A program made the translations under genes and the position numbers. A model generated the notes under the pieces. The model had not been told where the DNA came from. It saw only the letters and a list, made by a program, of their open reading frames with translations, and ran no database searches. A stretch of 64,000 bases of DNA, from contig NC_083338.1 of assembly GCF_019175385.1 (NCBI RefSeq), forward strand, positions 95,873,777 to 95,937,776. The letters are read 5' to 3'. Origin of the DNA: Lycium barbarum (Eukaryota; Streptophyta; Magnoliopsida; Solanales; Solanaceae). Below are positions 31,459 through 43,220 of the stretch, piece after piece. Position 1 is the first letter of the stretch. Each line of letters begins with the position of its first letter.

Positions 31459-32915
31459 TTGGTTGATTCTTTGGTTTTTAAGAAACCTAATGGTACTTTT
31501 CTCTTTTTCTTTTTTCCTACAATAAGAAAAGAAATTTTCATCTCTGCCAATTTATAATCCTTCTATAATGTCTTGAGATCTATAAGCTTTAATTAGCTTA
31601 ATAAAGTTTATAAGAAATGTTAAAAAGGTCCAGCGAAAAATCTCATAGTTATTTTCTTGCTTTAATTTTAGTTCATGTTTTTCTTTATACAAATGGGCTA
31701 AAGGCCTAAAGTATTAGTGAGATAAAATTAATGGTAAATATATATGTTTGATAAAATCTATAAATGCTGTCAGTTTTTAAAAATTTAAATCAAATCCAAA
31801 AAAATATCAGTTTGATTAATCAGTTTTGTTCAATTTTTCGTTTGGATCAGTCTTTAACCAAACCGTGAGCCCCTAGTCACACATCTAAAAATTATCTTTT
31901 TTCTATATAAAAATATTTATATTCTACTTATAAGATACTTAGTTTTTGTCAAAATTTGACTTGTTAGCCTATTATTGGTTAAAAAAATGGGTCCCTCAAA
32001 GTTGGGGAACCTAAAGCTCCCGCTTTAGCCGCTTCACCTTGAACTTGAACTGAAGCCGGCCTTGGATGACATTTCTTTACTATCTCTTTCGTATTTTAAA
32101 TTGTTGCTCAAGCGCAAATCCATAGGAAATATTAGCTTTAGCTTCAAGATGTTTTCGACTTGAAATTAATTTGCTCCTCCTTGTATATTAAAATAATTAA
32201 GCTTGAAACTTGAATTAGGACCATAACTATCTTTAGTATGAATATACTGCAAGAATAATTGCGCTAATCAATAATTACTTTGCACCTAAACCAGAAAATA
32301 TTTGTAATTGAACGTCAACACGTTATATCTTCATGGATATGTTGCCTATTGAAAGTTTGAATAAACAGAACAACAAAAGGGTCTTAGTAATGTTATTGTG
32401 TAGTCCTAAAAGTGGTTTTGACGAAGCATATTTGAGCTTTAGAATTGAAATTTTGGACTAATGGAAGGAGTGTTCTAACTAAAGGGATTTGATATTAAAA
32501 TTAGAGTAGCATTTTCTTGTAGTTAAACCGAAAATCGAACTTAAGGCTCGCAAACCGATAACGAATATCTTATTAGTTGTTTATCGATTTAGTGTGTTTA
32601 CAAATTAAATATCGATAAATTGAACCGGTAATACACAACTGGACTAAACCACTCGTTATTACCCCTAGGCCCATGTTGAATTGACACATTCTTTAAGAAA
32701 GCTTTTATTAAGGTATATTTTGCTACATTAACCTTATTAGTGATGCTTTGAAAATCTAAATTTGACTACTAGTATTTTATTTAGTTATTTAATACTTAGG
32801 TTAACATGGAAAAAATACTCTTGAATTATTAAACAGACAAAGTCAAAAAGGAAAATCTATTTTTGGTATAGAGGCCAACTAATAAATGGCGGGAGTAAAT
32901 ATTTTTGATATTATT
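31026..32915. other. Intergenic DNA, no gene seen
   Basis: AT-rich sequence between two large elements. It contains a microsatellite (31400-31454) and 'ggttcggtttaa', 'aaccgaaaatcg' type motifs near 31190, 31850 and 32525, which suggest remnants of a dispersed repeat I cannot define. A single Stowaway-like end (ACTCCCTCCG) at about 31050 has no partner. The 61-codon minus frame at 31365-31550 translates the AT repeat. Confidence 0.5.
31400..31454. repeat. (AT)n microsatellite, about 27 units
   Basis: Uninterrupted AT dinucleotide run of about 55 bp. Confidence 0.95.
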
Positions 32916-33098
32916 TATAATTACATATTTGCCCCACTACTATCTAAAATAAGCCATATTTACAATCACTTATACTTTTTCAACAAATATACCTCTACAG
33001 TCATACTTTAAGCTATATTTACCCCTCTCCAGTAAAAGCTTCGTTTTCACCCTTAAAAAGTCACGTGTCGTGCTCTTATTGAACGAAAAAGACAATAT
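32916..33098 (+). repeat. Left terminal inverted repeat
   Basis: Pairs with 43004-43220. The frame at 33070-33264 begins inside this repeat and is not a gene. Confidence 0.7.
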
Positions 33099-33373
33099 CG
33101 TTTTTAACCCTAAACCAGCCCGACCACTTTTTTATCCACACCCAAATCACTCTCATTTCTCTCTCTATTCGGAAGATGTCGTTGAGCCTACAAAATCATT
33201 TGTTTGTCCAAATCTCCCAATCTTTCTTCTCTCCCAATTTCTTCGCCTTTTTTTATTCAACTAAACCAAGTTTTATTAGATATAATTTTCTAAATAAATA
33301 TAAGGTATAATTTATCATATTATTCATATTTATTACATAGATGTTTTTTGAGAATTGAGCAGTGTTAAAAAGA

Positions 33374-33595
33374 ACTGCTCCATTTGTCCCAAAAATATTG
33401 TCTTAGTTTGACTTGGCACGGAGTTTAAGAAATAAAAGAAGATTTTTGAAATGCGCGGTCCAAAAAAAGTCTTAGATAGTTATGTGGTTGTAAATCATCT
33501 CATAAAGTTAAATTTCTCTAAATATAAAAATGTGCCAATTTTTTTGGGACAAACTAATATGAAAAGAAAGACAATCTTTTTGGGCCCAAGGGACT
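33374..33595. mobile_element. Stowaway MITE, degenerate
   Basis: The left end CTGCTCCATTTGTCCCAAAA and right end 'tttttgggcccaagggact' are degenerate Stowaway termini. The interior ('aatcatctcataaagtta', 'agtcttagatag') matches the copy at 10005-10204. The 62-codon frame at 33451-33639 is translated MITE. Confidence 0.75.
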
Positions 33596-33801
33596 ACTTC
33601 TTTAATATAGGTACGCTTGAAAGCAATTACCAACTTTAACCTTGAATTCCTAAGGTGGATAATTATTTTTGGAATAATTATTTTGAGCTACAACAATAGT
33701 TGAAATGGATCGAGGGATTACTTCTATTTGTTGGGAGGCGGGGGATATATATGTTGAGCTTTGTATAAAGAAAAGATTACATTAAAAAATGTGAAATTAA
33801 A

Positions 33802-35698
33802 TGTCACATCCTGAATCATGGCCTGGGCGTAACACGACACTCGGTGCCTTACTGCATGTGACCGAGCGAACCACATGACTTGCTGAATCATCATGAGGCA
33901 TAACATGAGCGGGATATAACGTGAATGCATGATGAGCCTTTATAAAACGTAATAAGTCATAATACTTAATAAAAAATACTTGTTTAAACATAAGTGCGGA
34001 AATAACATGAATGAGCCAAAAATGGCTATACGACTCCGAAAGTCTGACATAACATAATTGACTTGTCTAGTCTATGAAACTTCTAACATAAGTCTGAACA
34101 TGAAAACATACTCGTTGGGACAAGGCCCCCAGCATACCTCTAAATGCATAGCTAATAACATAAAGATAACTGACTAAACCCCAAAGAAGATGGGGCTCAC
34201 CAACAAGCTGATAAGTGTGAAGTCCTACTAATCAGATGTGCCGTCTTGTAAATCTGTACCTGCATCGTGAAATGCAGGACCCCGGGCAATAAAAAAAGGG
34301 GACGTCAGCATATTGAATGTACTGGTATGTAAAGCAACTGAATGAAATAACATGGGACATAGAATAACATGATAAGAAGTGAAACTGAAGGCCTGGACAT
34401 GAACATGAGCATGAATATATATATATATATATATAACCGACATGTAACCACCACGTTAGCACGTGGCGTCTGATCTCTGCCCGATCAGCTAAGCCATCTT
34501 ATACCTTGTCGGGGTACAAGACATGAACATGACATGAATGGATCCAAATCCCTCAATGGGGAAAACATGAAGGAATCATCCTAACTGGGCGGGGCGATCC
34601 TTATCCTACGGTGGCAAACGTAGTTTCAGGCTGTTTGAACCTTATCGGTAATCTGTGCAACTCCTAAAAATATGAACATGATATAGTTGGTTAAGAAGCT
34701 CGTGATATTCATGAAATAACTTGTAATCATGGTTTCATGAAGCATGACTTGTATTTAGCATGTGTGTATCTTGTATCATGGCATGAGTGTAATTATATAA
34801 TATAATAGCATGAAAACTTGCTGACATGTAGGATATTCATGAAATAAGCATTTTTATTTTAAACATGCATGCTAGAACCCATGGAATACAAGATATGGGT
34901 TTTCATTGATTACAGACAGATTCTCAATAATCATAATGAAATATCAAGAACACAATGAAGAATTACTAACAATTTCATACATAATATAATCATGGGACAT
35001 GGGCTTAGGGTTATCATGATCATGGTCAAAATCCTAATTTTCGTAAATCTTCATCCTTTATGGAAGAAGAGGCTTGGAGAAGAACAATGATGTTCCCACC
35101 TGTAGATAGAAACTCTACATACCTAGTAATGCTCCAAACTTAAAAATCTGTTCTTGGAAGAAGAATTCTAATCCTTGGCCTTGAATTCCTTTAGGTGGGT
35201 TTTCTTGAAAACCCTATGTTAAGAACATGAAATTTCTACTTAGGATTCATGGGAAATTGATGGAATTCACTTAGGATGGTCTTAAGGAGCTTACCTTGAT
35301 GCTTGGAGAAGTTGAGAAGAGAGAACTTTCGTGTTAGGGCTTGAAAGGAATGAGACTTATGAAATAAAACTGAAATTCCCGTATTTTAATTGTCTCAGTG
35401 CGCCATAACGTGTGACAAATTCCAGCGAGGGTCTGATTTTTAAGGTTGGGTTATGGTGACCTGTTACGGTCCGTAACGATGAACCGTCCTTTGTTCCAAG
35501 TTACGAGACAATGATTTTTCAAACCACACCCATTACGGTATGAACGATGGTCCGTAACACATGTTACGGTCCGTCCCTTGTAGCGTAACGCTGGGTTTTC
35601 TGAACTGAAACATATTTTCAATTCCAGCACTCTCCTTCTTGGGTTTCTAACATCATGAGTCATGAATATGGTTTAGTACAGATTTACGAGGTGTTACA
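33802..35698 (-). repeat. 3' LTR of G1
   Basis: About 1.9 kb, TG...CA ends. It is clearly homologous to 40860-42781 over its whole length, with scattered substitutions and indels. It carries GTTACGGTCCGTAAC palindromes (35463-35477 and degenerate copies to 35575) and a short (AT)n run near 34417-34433. Confidence 0.93.
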
Positions 35699-35699
35699 A

Positions 35700-35711
35700 T
35701 ATCTCCCCTTG
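35700..35711 (-). promoter_or_regulatory. Polypurine tract of G1
   Basis: The minus strand reads CCCAAGGGGAGATAT directly before the 3' LTR. It is preceded by a stem-loop ATCATTCGAGGATGAATGAT (35714-35733). The tract primes plus-strand DNA synthesis in LTR elements. Confidence 0.85.
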
Positions 35712-35966
35712 GGATCATTCATCCTCGAATGATGGGTCGTGGTAAGATTGGGACTGGACATGTCTTGAATACATGAACGTGAAGGAAACATGACATGAAA
35801 CATAGGACATTAAATGACGTGATTGCATGGAAACATGAATACTGAAGCATGAGACATGAGCGCGCTAGATACATGACATGAGCATGAAACATGAGACATG
35901 ACATGAGCATGAAACATGAGACATGACATGACATGAGACGGACTATGGAAATTTACCTTGAGCGTT

Positions 35967-38900
35967 CTATGCTTGATCTTCAAACAAAAATGGGTAGTTG
36001 GATTTCATATCTTCGTCGGCTTCCCATGTAGCTTCCTCAACTTTCTGACTTCTCCATAACACTTTTACTGAGGCCATTTCCTTAGTTCTCAACTTGCGAA
36101 CCTGACGATCAAGAATGGCTACGGGGATCTTCTCATAGGTCAAACCATCCTTAACTGTTATAGTATTAGCAGGAACAACCAACGATGGGTCTCCTACACA
36201 CTTTCTCAACATAGACACATGAAACACTGGATGTACAGCAGCCAACTCTTGTGGCAACTCAAGTTCATAAGCTACTAAACTGACCTTTCGCAGAATTCTG
36301 TAAGGTCCAATAAATCTGGGACTGAGTTTTCCTTTCTTGCCAAATCTCGTAACACCCTTCATGGGTGAGACTTTAAGGAACACCCAATCATTAACTTGAA
36401 ATTCTAAGTCCCTTCGCCTCACATCTGTGTAGGACTTCTGGTGACTCTGAGCCGTTTTCAAATGCTCTTGAATTAACTTGACTTTTTCCATAGCTTGATA
36501 GACCAAATCCGGCCCTAACAATTTTGCTTCACCAACTTCAAACCAACCAATGGATGACCTACACCTTCGCCTATATAGAGCTTCAAACGGTTCCATCCCA
36601 ATGCTACTATATATAACTGTTATTATAAGAAAACTCAATGAGGGGTAAGTGATCATCCCAATTACCTTTGAAATCTAGGACACATGCTCTCAATATGTTC
36701 TCAAGAGTCTAAATAGTGCGCTCTGCCTGACCATCTATCTGTGGATGAAAAGTTGTGCTAAGGTTCACCTTGGTACCCAATCATTTTTGAAAGGATTTCC
36801 AGAAGTTCGCTGTGAACTGAGCACCACGATATGAAATAATAGACATTGGGGTCCCATGCAATCTGACAATTTCATTAACGTATAACTCGACGTAATCCTC
36901 TACTGAATCTGTGGTCTTAATTGGCAAAAAGTGCGCCGACTTAGTAAGCCGGTCAACGATTACCCAAATAGAGTCATGCCTACTAGCTGAATGAGGTAGA
37001 CTTGATACGAAGTACATATTGATCATTTCCTATTTCCAGACAGGAATATCAATATTCTGAGCCAAGCCACCAGGCCTCTGGTGTTCGACTTTCACTTGCT
37101 GACAATTCGGACACTTAGCTATAAAATTTGCTACATTCTCCTTCATATCATTCCACCGATAAATCTCTTTAAGATCATGGTACATCTTAGTGGCACCTGG
37201 GTGAATGTAAATACCTGGAGTTGTGAGATTCTGACATGATTCGTTCTCTGAGCCCATCTACATTTGGAACACATAATCTGCCTCGGTACCTCAAAGTACC
37301 ATCATCTCCCCCTTGTTCAAAAGCCGTCGTCTTATGCTTGTAAATCCCTTCTCTCAGCTGCATCAAGTAGGGATCTAAACTGTTTCTCCTTGACTTCAAC
37401 GACTAAAGAGGAAAGGGATCTATTCTGAACAACCACGCCGCCATCCTTGGAGTCCAAAAGTCAAACTCCAAGACTGGACAAACGGTAGACTTCCTTGGTC
37501 ATAAATCTCTTATTTGCATCAATGTGGGCTAAACTCCCCATGGAACGCCGACTAAGAGCATCGGCTATAACATTCGCTTTCCCTGGATGATAGAGAATAT
37601 CCACATCATAATCCTTAAGTAATTCGAGCCATCTCCTTTGCCTAAGATTCAACTCTCTTTGCTTGAAGCTATACCGCATGCTTTTGTGATCTGTGAAAAT
37701 ATCAACATGCACTCCATACAAATAATGACGCCATATCTTAAGTGCAAAAACCACGACAACTAACTTTAAATCATGAGTCGGATTGTTCTTTTCGTAAACC
37801 TTGAGATGACGAGATGCATAAGCTACAACCTTACCATGCTGCATTAAGACATGTCCGAGACCAACTCCCGAAGCATCACAATAAACCACGAACCCTTCGG
37901 TTCCTTCTGGCAGCATCAAAACTGAAGCAGAAGTTAGTCTCTTCTTCAACTCTTCAAAGCTTCCTCACAAGCATCTGACCATTGAAACTTAACCTTTTTC
38001 TAAGTTAACTTAGTCAACGGAGCAGAAATAGAGGAAAATCCTTCTACGAAACATCTATAATAGCCTGCCAGATCCATGAAACTTCTTATATCAGAAACTG
38101 AGATGGGTCTGGGCCAACTCCTTACCGCATCAATCTTCTGAGAATCAACTTTAACACCTTCACCTGAGGTCACATGGCCTAAGAATGCCGTTGACTTAAG
38201 CTAAGACTCACACTTTGAGAATTTTGCAAAATGTTCGCGATCTTTAAGAGTCCGCAACACTATTCTGAGATGTTCTGCATGATCAGCCTCACTACGGGAA
38301 TACACCAAAATATCATTAATGAAAATAATGATGAATAAATCGAGATAATGCTTGAAGACCCTGTTCATAAGATCCATGAAAGCAGCTGGTGCATTTGTCA
38401 ACCCGAAAGAGATAATAAGAAATTCAAAGTGACCATAACGGGTTCTGAAAGCAGCCTTCGGAATATCAACTTCCTTGACCTTTAACTGATGGTAGCCTGA
38501 TCTGAGGTCAATCTTGGAATAAAATCGGGCACCCTGAAGTTGATCAAATAAGTCATCTATTCTGGGGAGAGGGTACCTGTTCTTAATGGTGACTTTGTTC
38601 AACTAGCGATAGTCAATACAAAGGAACTATCCTTCTTTCGGACAAATAGAACTGGCGCACCCCAAGGTGAAACACTGGGCCTGATAAACCCCTTATCATG
38701 AAGATCTTTTAACTAGGCTTTTAACTCTTTTAACTCAGCTGGAGCCATTCTGTACGGCGGAATAGATATCGGCTTAGTGCCAGGAAGTAGATCAATTCCA
38801 AAGTCAATCTCCCTGTCAGGAGGGGCCCCTGGAAGATCTTGAGGAAAGACCTCTAGAAACTCATTTACAACTGGGACGGACTGGAGAGTTGGAGTCTGGG

Positions 38901-39411
38901 CATCTGAATCCTTGACTCGAACTAAGTTGTAGATATAACCCTTGGAAATCATTTTTATGGCTGTTAGGTAAGAAATAAATCTACCCCTAGGTACTACTGA
39001 GTTACCCTCCCATTCTATGATTGGCTTATTAGGGAACTCGAATCTTACAATTTTGGCTCTACAAGATACTGTGGCATAATATGAAGCTAACCAATCCATA
39101 CCCATGATTACATCAAAGTCTACCATCTCTAACTCTGCCAAGTCAGCTATGGTTCTGCGGTGATAGACTAAAATTGGGAAACCTCTATAAATATGCCTAG
39201 CTATGACTGACTCACTCACTGGGGTGGACACCTCAAAGGGTTAATGCAATCTCTCTGGTTCAATCCCAGATGTCTTAGCAATAAACGAGGTTACATAAGA
39301 TAGGGTGGATCCTGGGTCAATAAGGGCATAGACGTCAAAAGAGAAAACTGTTAGTGTACCCGTGACAATATCTACTCTAGCCTCCGTATCCTGACGACCT
39401 GTCAATGCATG
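35967..39411 (-). pseudogene. G1 pol remnant: protease, RT, RNase H, integrase, chromodomain-like end
   Basis: In minus order: protease with [12 protein letters not shown] (about 39320), then the [15 protein letters not shown] segment; RT at 38201-38740 with [23 protein letters not shown] and an active-site segment that reads FINDIL where the family has two adjacent Asp; RNase H at 37461-37949 with FTDHKS and THDLKL where Glu is usual; integrase zinc-binding part at 37060-37300 (CPNCQQVK); integrase core at 36781-37026, where INMYFV and ISYRGA both have Tyr in place of catalytic Asp; and the C-terminal segment at 35967-36656 (GPYRILRKV...HPVFHVSMLRKC...VKVLWR) with a chromodomain-like tail. 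Stops and frameshifts separate most of these pieces. The products would copy and integrate the element; this copy cannot. Confidence 0.9.
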
Positions 39412-40650
39412 CAAACAGTTTCGTCCTCCGCCTGCGTTTCCAGACTTAGCTGCATTGTGCCCCTGCTAGACCTAATTATTACGAGGAGCTGCTGAATTTG
39501 TGGACTACGCCACGTAACCTCCGGTACCCTGTTTAGCTGATGGACAGTCCTTCTGAAAATGGCCCTTCTTAGCATATCTAAATCATGCATCAGAACCCAC
39601 ACGACACTCACCTGAGTGTCTCTTGTTGCACTTGACGCATATCGGATGGGTATAAGTCAACTGACCCACATTAGCCTGAGAGTAAGAACTTGATGGCCTG
39701 AAATTCTGCTTCTTGTCATTTCGAAACTTAGGGATTGGGGCACTTGCTGTGGATGGAGCAGGTCCTACTGACCTGTTCTTAAAGAACTTTTTGTTTCCGT
39801 TCCCGCTGAATTGACCTGTAGATTTGGCCCTCTTGTTGAATTCTCTCTCTTTCTCTTTTTGCAAGGCTTCCTCTTCCTTCAGCCTCGTCTCATTTCCTTG
39901 TACAAAAGCAACTATCTTGAAGATAGCCATCCCCCCGTTCTATGCAACAATATTGGCCCCATCATACAAATGGGAATCAAGACCTCCAACGAACCTCCTC
40001 ACTCTTGCCCTCATGTCCGGTGCCATATGTGGAGCATGCTTAGCCAGGCTGACAAATTCTAAATAGTAGTTCTGAACTGACATTCCATTCTGCTTAAGCT
40101 TCGGGAATTGCTCAACCTTAGCTTTTCTAACCTCTATTGGCATAAAGTGGTATAGGAATGCGCTTGCAAATTCACTCCATGTAGCATCAGGTGCATCCTC
40201 ACCTCGGGATAATTCCCAAGATTCATACCAAGTGTTAGCAATGCTCTGCAACTGATGAGCTCCAAAAGTAGCTGCTTCAGTCTCTGTGACAGTCATAATC
40301 CTGAAGATTTTCTGAAGAGCATCAATGTAGTCCCGAGGGTCCTCGTATTTCTTTGTCCCCATGAAGACCGGGGGATTCATCTTGAGAACGTCCTTAGTCT
40401 TAGAAGACTCTCCATTATTCCCTGAACTTGACACAGATTCCTGACATTGGGCCTGAGCTGCTACCAGTTGTGTGAGCATGTTGATAGCACTCCTAACATC
40501 GGTATCATTAGTTCCGGGTGGAGGAACTGGAGTCTCTGTTGGTGTAGTAGTCACTAGTAGCATAGCCTCTGGCAGAGGTGCCTGATCCGAAGTAGCTGCT
40601 CTTTGGCTGGTAGCTGAGTTCCTCTTTGTGTACTTTCTTTTCGGAGCCAT
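39412..40650 (-). pseudogene. G1 gag remnant with zinc knuckles
   Basis: Starts MAPKRKYTKRNSATSQRAAT at 40650. The Retrotrans_gag domain is at about residues 90-200 (ANTWYESWEL, FASAFLYHFMP, VRRFVGGL). One in-frame TAG at 39940-39942 precedes a Lys/Glu-rich linker and the knuckle text CVKCNKRHSGEC. A TGA at 39583-39585 then falls where a knuckle Cys is expected, before HFQKDC. Further stops follow at about 39460-39510. It is otherwise in one frame with the 5' gag. Confidence 0.88.
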
Positions 40651-40841
40651 TTCTAAAATACGTAATTCGTACTAGTTAGAAGAATTCCTGAAAGTACTGC
40701 TCTAACTGCACGATCTATAGTATGAAAGAAGTAGGACAATCCTAAATGTCTTGGTGGTCAACTATTTATATGTATGGGGCCCTCACACATATAAAAGTGA
40801 CCCCACCGGTTTCATAGACTCCCTAAAGACACTTAAACCTA

Positions 40842-40854
40842 GGCTCTGATACCA
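40842..40854 (-). promoter_or_regulatory. Primer binding site of G1
   Basis: The minus strand reads TGGTATCAGAGCC a few bases inside the 5' LTR. This is the standard complement of initiator-methionine tRNA. Confidence 0.93.
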
Positions 40855-40859
40855 AGCTT

Positions 40860-42781
40860 TGTCACGCCCCGAACCATGGCCTGGGTGTAACACGGTACTC
40901 GGTGCCTTACTGTATATGACCGAGTGAACCACATGGCTTGATGAATCATCACGAGGCATAACATGAGCGGGGATATAACGTGAATGCATGATGAGCCTTT
41001 ATAAAACGTAATAAGTCATAATACTTAATAAAAAATACTTGTTTAAACATGAGTGCGGAAATAACATGAATGAGCCAAAAATGGCTATACGACTCCGAAA
41101 GTCTGACATAACATAACTGACTTGTCTAGTCTATGAAACTTCTAACATAAGTCTGAACATGAAAACATACTCGTTGGGACAAGGCCCCCAGCATACCTCT
41201 AAATGCATAGCTAATAACATAAAGATAACTGACTAAACCTCGAAGAAGATGAGGCTCATCAACAAGCTGATAAGTGCGAAGTCCTACTAAGCAGATGCGT
41301 CGTCCTGTAAATCTATACCTGCATCGTGAAATTCAGGCCCCTGAGTAATAAAAAAAGGGATCGTCAGTACATTGAATGCACTGGTTCGTAAAGCAACTGA
41401 ATGAAATAACATGATAAGAAGTGAAACTGAAGGCATGGAGATGAACATGATATATATATATATATATATATAGAACATGAGTAAAAATATCTGTGGGAGA
41501 GCATTAGTATAATCGACATGTAACCACCATGTTAGTACGTGGCGTGTGATCTCTGCCCGATCAGCTAAGCCATCATGTAACTTGCCGAGGTACAAGACAT
41601 GAACATGACATGAATGGATTCAAACCCCTCAATAGGGAAAACATGAAAGAATCATCCTAACTGGGCGGGGCGATCCTTATCCTACGGTGGCAAACGTAGT
41701 TTCAGGCTGTCTGAGCCTTCTCGATAATTTGTGCAACTTCCAAAAACATGAACATGATATAGTTTGCTAAGAAACCCGTGATTTTCATGAAATAACTTGT
41801 AATCATGGTTTCATGAAGCATGACTTGTATTTAGCATGTGTGTATCTTGTATCATGGCATGAGAGTAATTATATAATATAATTGCCTGAAAACTTGTAGA
41901 CATGTAGGATATTCATGAAATAAGCATTTTTTTTATAAACATGCATGCAAGAACCCATGGAATACAAGATATGGGTTTTCATGGATTACAGACAGATTCT
42001 CAATAATCATAATGAAATATTAAGAACACAATGAAGAATTACAAACAATTTCATACATAATATAATCATGGGACATGGGCCTAGGGTTATCATGATCATG
42101 GTCAAAACTCTAGTTTTCGTAAAGCTTCATACTTTATGGAAGAAGAGGCGTGGGGAAGAACAATGATGTTTTCACACGTAATAGAAACTCTACATACCTG
42201 GTAATGCTCCAAACTTATATTAAAAATCTGTTCTTGGAAGAAGAATTCTAATCCTTGACCTTGAATTCCTTTAGGTGGGTTTTCTTGAAAACCCTATGTT
42301 AAGAACATGAAATTTCTACTTAGGATGGTCTTAAGAAGCTTACCTTGATGCTTGGAGAAGTTGAGAAGAGAGAACTTTCGTGTTAGGGCTTGAGAGGAAT
42401 GAGACTTATGAAATAAAATTTAAATTCCCGCCTTTTAATTGTTTCAGTCGCGGCACTGTTACGGACCGTAACGTGTGCCAAAATTCCAGTGATGGTCTGA
42501 TTTTTTAGGTTGGGTTACGGTGACCTGGTACGGGGCGTAACACGTGTTACGGTCCGTAACGATGAACTGTCCTTTGGTCCAAGTTACGAGACGGTGATTT
42601 TTCAAACCATACCCGTTACGGTATGAACGACGGTCCATAACACTTGTTACAGTCTGTCCCTTTTAGCGTAGCGCTGGGTTTTCTGAACTGAAACATATTT
42701 TCAATTCCAGCACTCTCCTTCTTGGGTTTCTAACATCTTGAGTCATGAATATGGTTTAGTACGGATTTACGAGGTGTTACA
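40860..42781 (-). repeat. 5' LTR of G1
   Basis: On the minus strand it starts TGTAACACC at 42781 and ends GGGGCGTGACA at 40860. Palindromes GTTACGGTCCGTAAC (42546-42560) and GTTACGGACCGTAAC (42458-42472) lie 221-323 nt into the LTR. They are followed by an AT-rich, TATA-like segment (about 42412-42425). Contains a stem-loop at 41365-41383 and an (AT)n run at about 41450-41472. Confidence 0.93.
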
Positions 42782-43003
42782 TTATATCTCACATAAATTC
42801 CTGTTATTTAATTACCACTTTGACACAATTTAAAAAAGAATGTAGTGAAGTGCCTTACTTTTAATTCTGGCTTGTCCAAAATCATGCTATTTTTCTTAAA
42901 GAAAATTATTTTTATTCAATCTGTTTTTGACATCCTATTAATAAAGTGAATTCTATTTACACTTTAGAGTAAGGGGAAAATATAGCTTTATAAAAATGGG
43001 TCT

Positions 43004-43220
43004 ATTTTTTCGTTCAATAAGAGCATGACGCGTGGCTTTTTAAAGCTGGAAATGAAATTTTAACAGTGAGGGTGAATATAGCTAATTTTAACAGGTGAGG
43101 GATAAATACAGCTCTAAAGTATGACTGTAGGAGTATATTTGTTGAAAAGATATAACGGAGAGCAAGTATAACTTATTTTCGATAGGAGAGGGGCGAATAT
43201 GACCCTTTTCCAAAATTATA
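43004..43220 (-). repeat. Right terminal inverted repeat of the 32916-43220 element
   Basis: Reverse-complementary to 32916-33098, somewhat longer because of short insertions. Confidence 0.7.

Larger units (their letters stand above)
33802..42781 (-). mobile_element. Gypsy LTR retrotransposon G1 (chromovirus, Tekay/Del-like), complete structure but dead
   Basis: LTRs are 33802-35698 and 40860-42781. The primer site is at 40842-40854, the polypurine tract at about 35700-35711, and gag and pol are on the minus strand. Flanks TTAAA (33797-33801) and TTATA (42782-42786) match at four of five bases. Gene order gag, protease, RT, RNase H, integrase, then a chromodomain-like C-terminus marks a chromovirus. 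Many stops, frameshifts and changed catalytic residues show that it is inactive. Confidence 0.93.
32916..43220. mobile_element. Terminal-inverted-repeat element, split by a Gypsy insertion
   Basis: The left arm 32916-33098 and right arm 43004-43220 are imperfect reverse complements over about 180-215 bp. Shared blocks include TTTTCAACAAATATA, 'ctacagtcatacttta' and 'gctcttattgaacgaaaaa'. Without the Gypsy element (33802-42781) the host is only about 1.3 kb, so it is non-autonomous. A Stowaway MITE sits in its left interior. I could not settle a target duplication. Confidence 0.7.

Noticed and set aside
31365..31550. Minus frame rich in Tyr-Ile repeats
   Set aside because: Translation of the (AT)n microsatellite.
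35719..35934. CRISPR-like look of repeated 'gacatgagcatgaaacatg' units near 35760-35940
   Set aside because: The units are adjacent simple tandem repeats without unique spacers, in plant nuclear DNA.
32916..43220. 9-bp target duplication for the large inverted-repeat element
   Set aside because: The AT-rich flanks (ttataatt and attataaa) are complements of each other, not direct repeats, so they belong to the inverted repeat.
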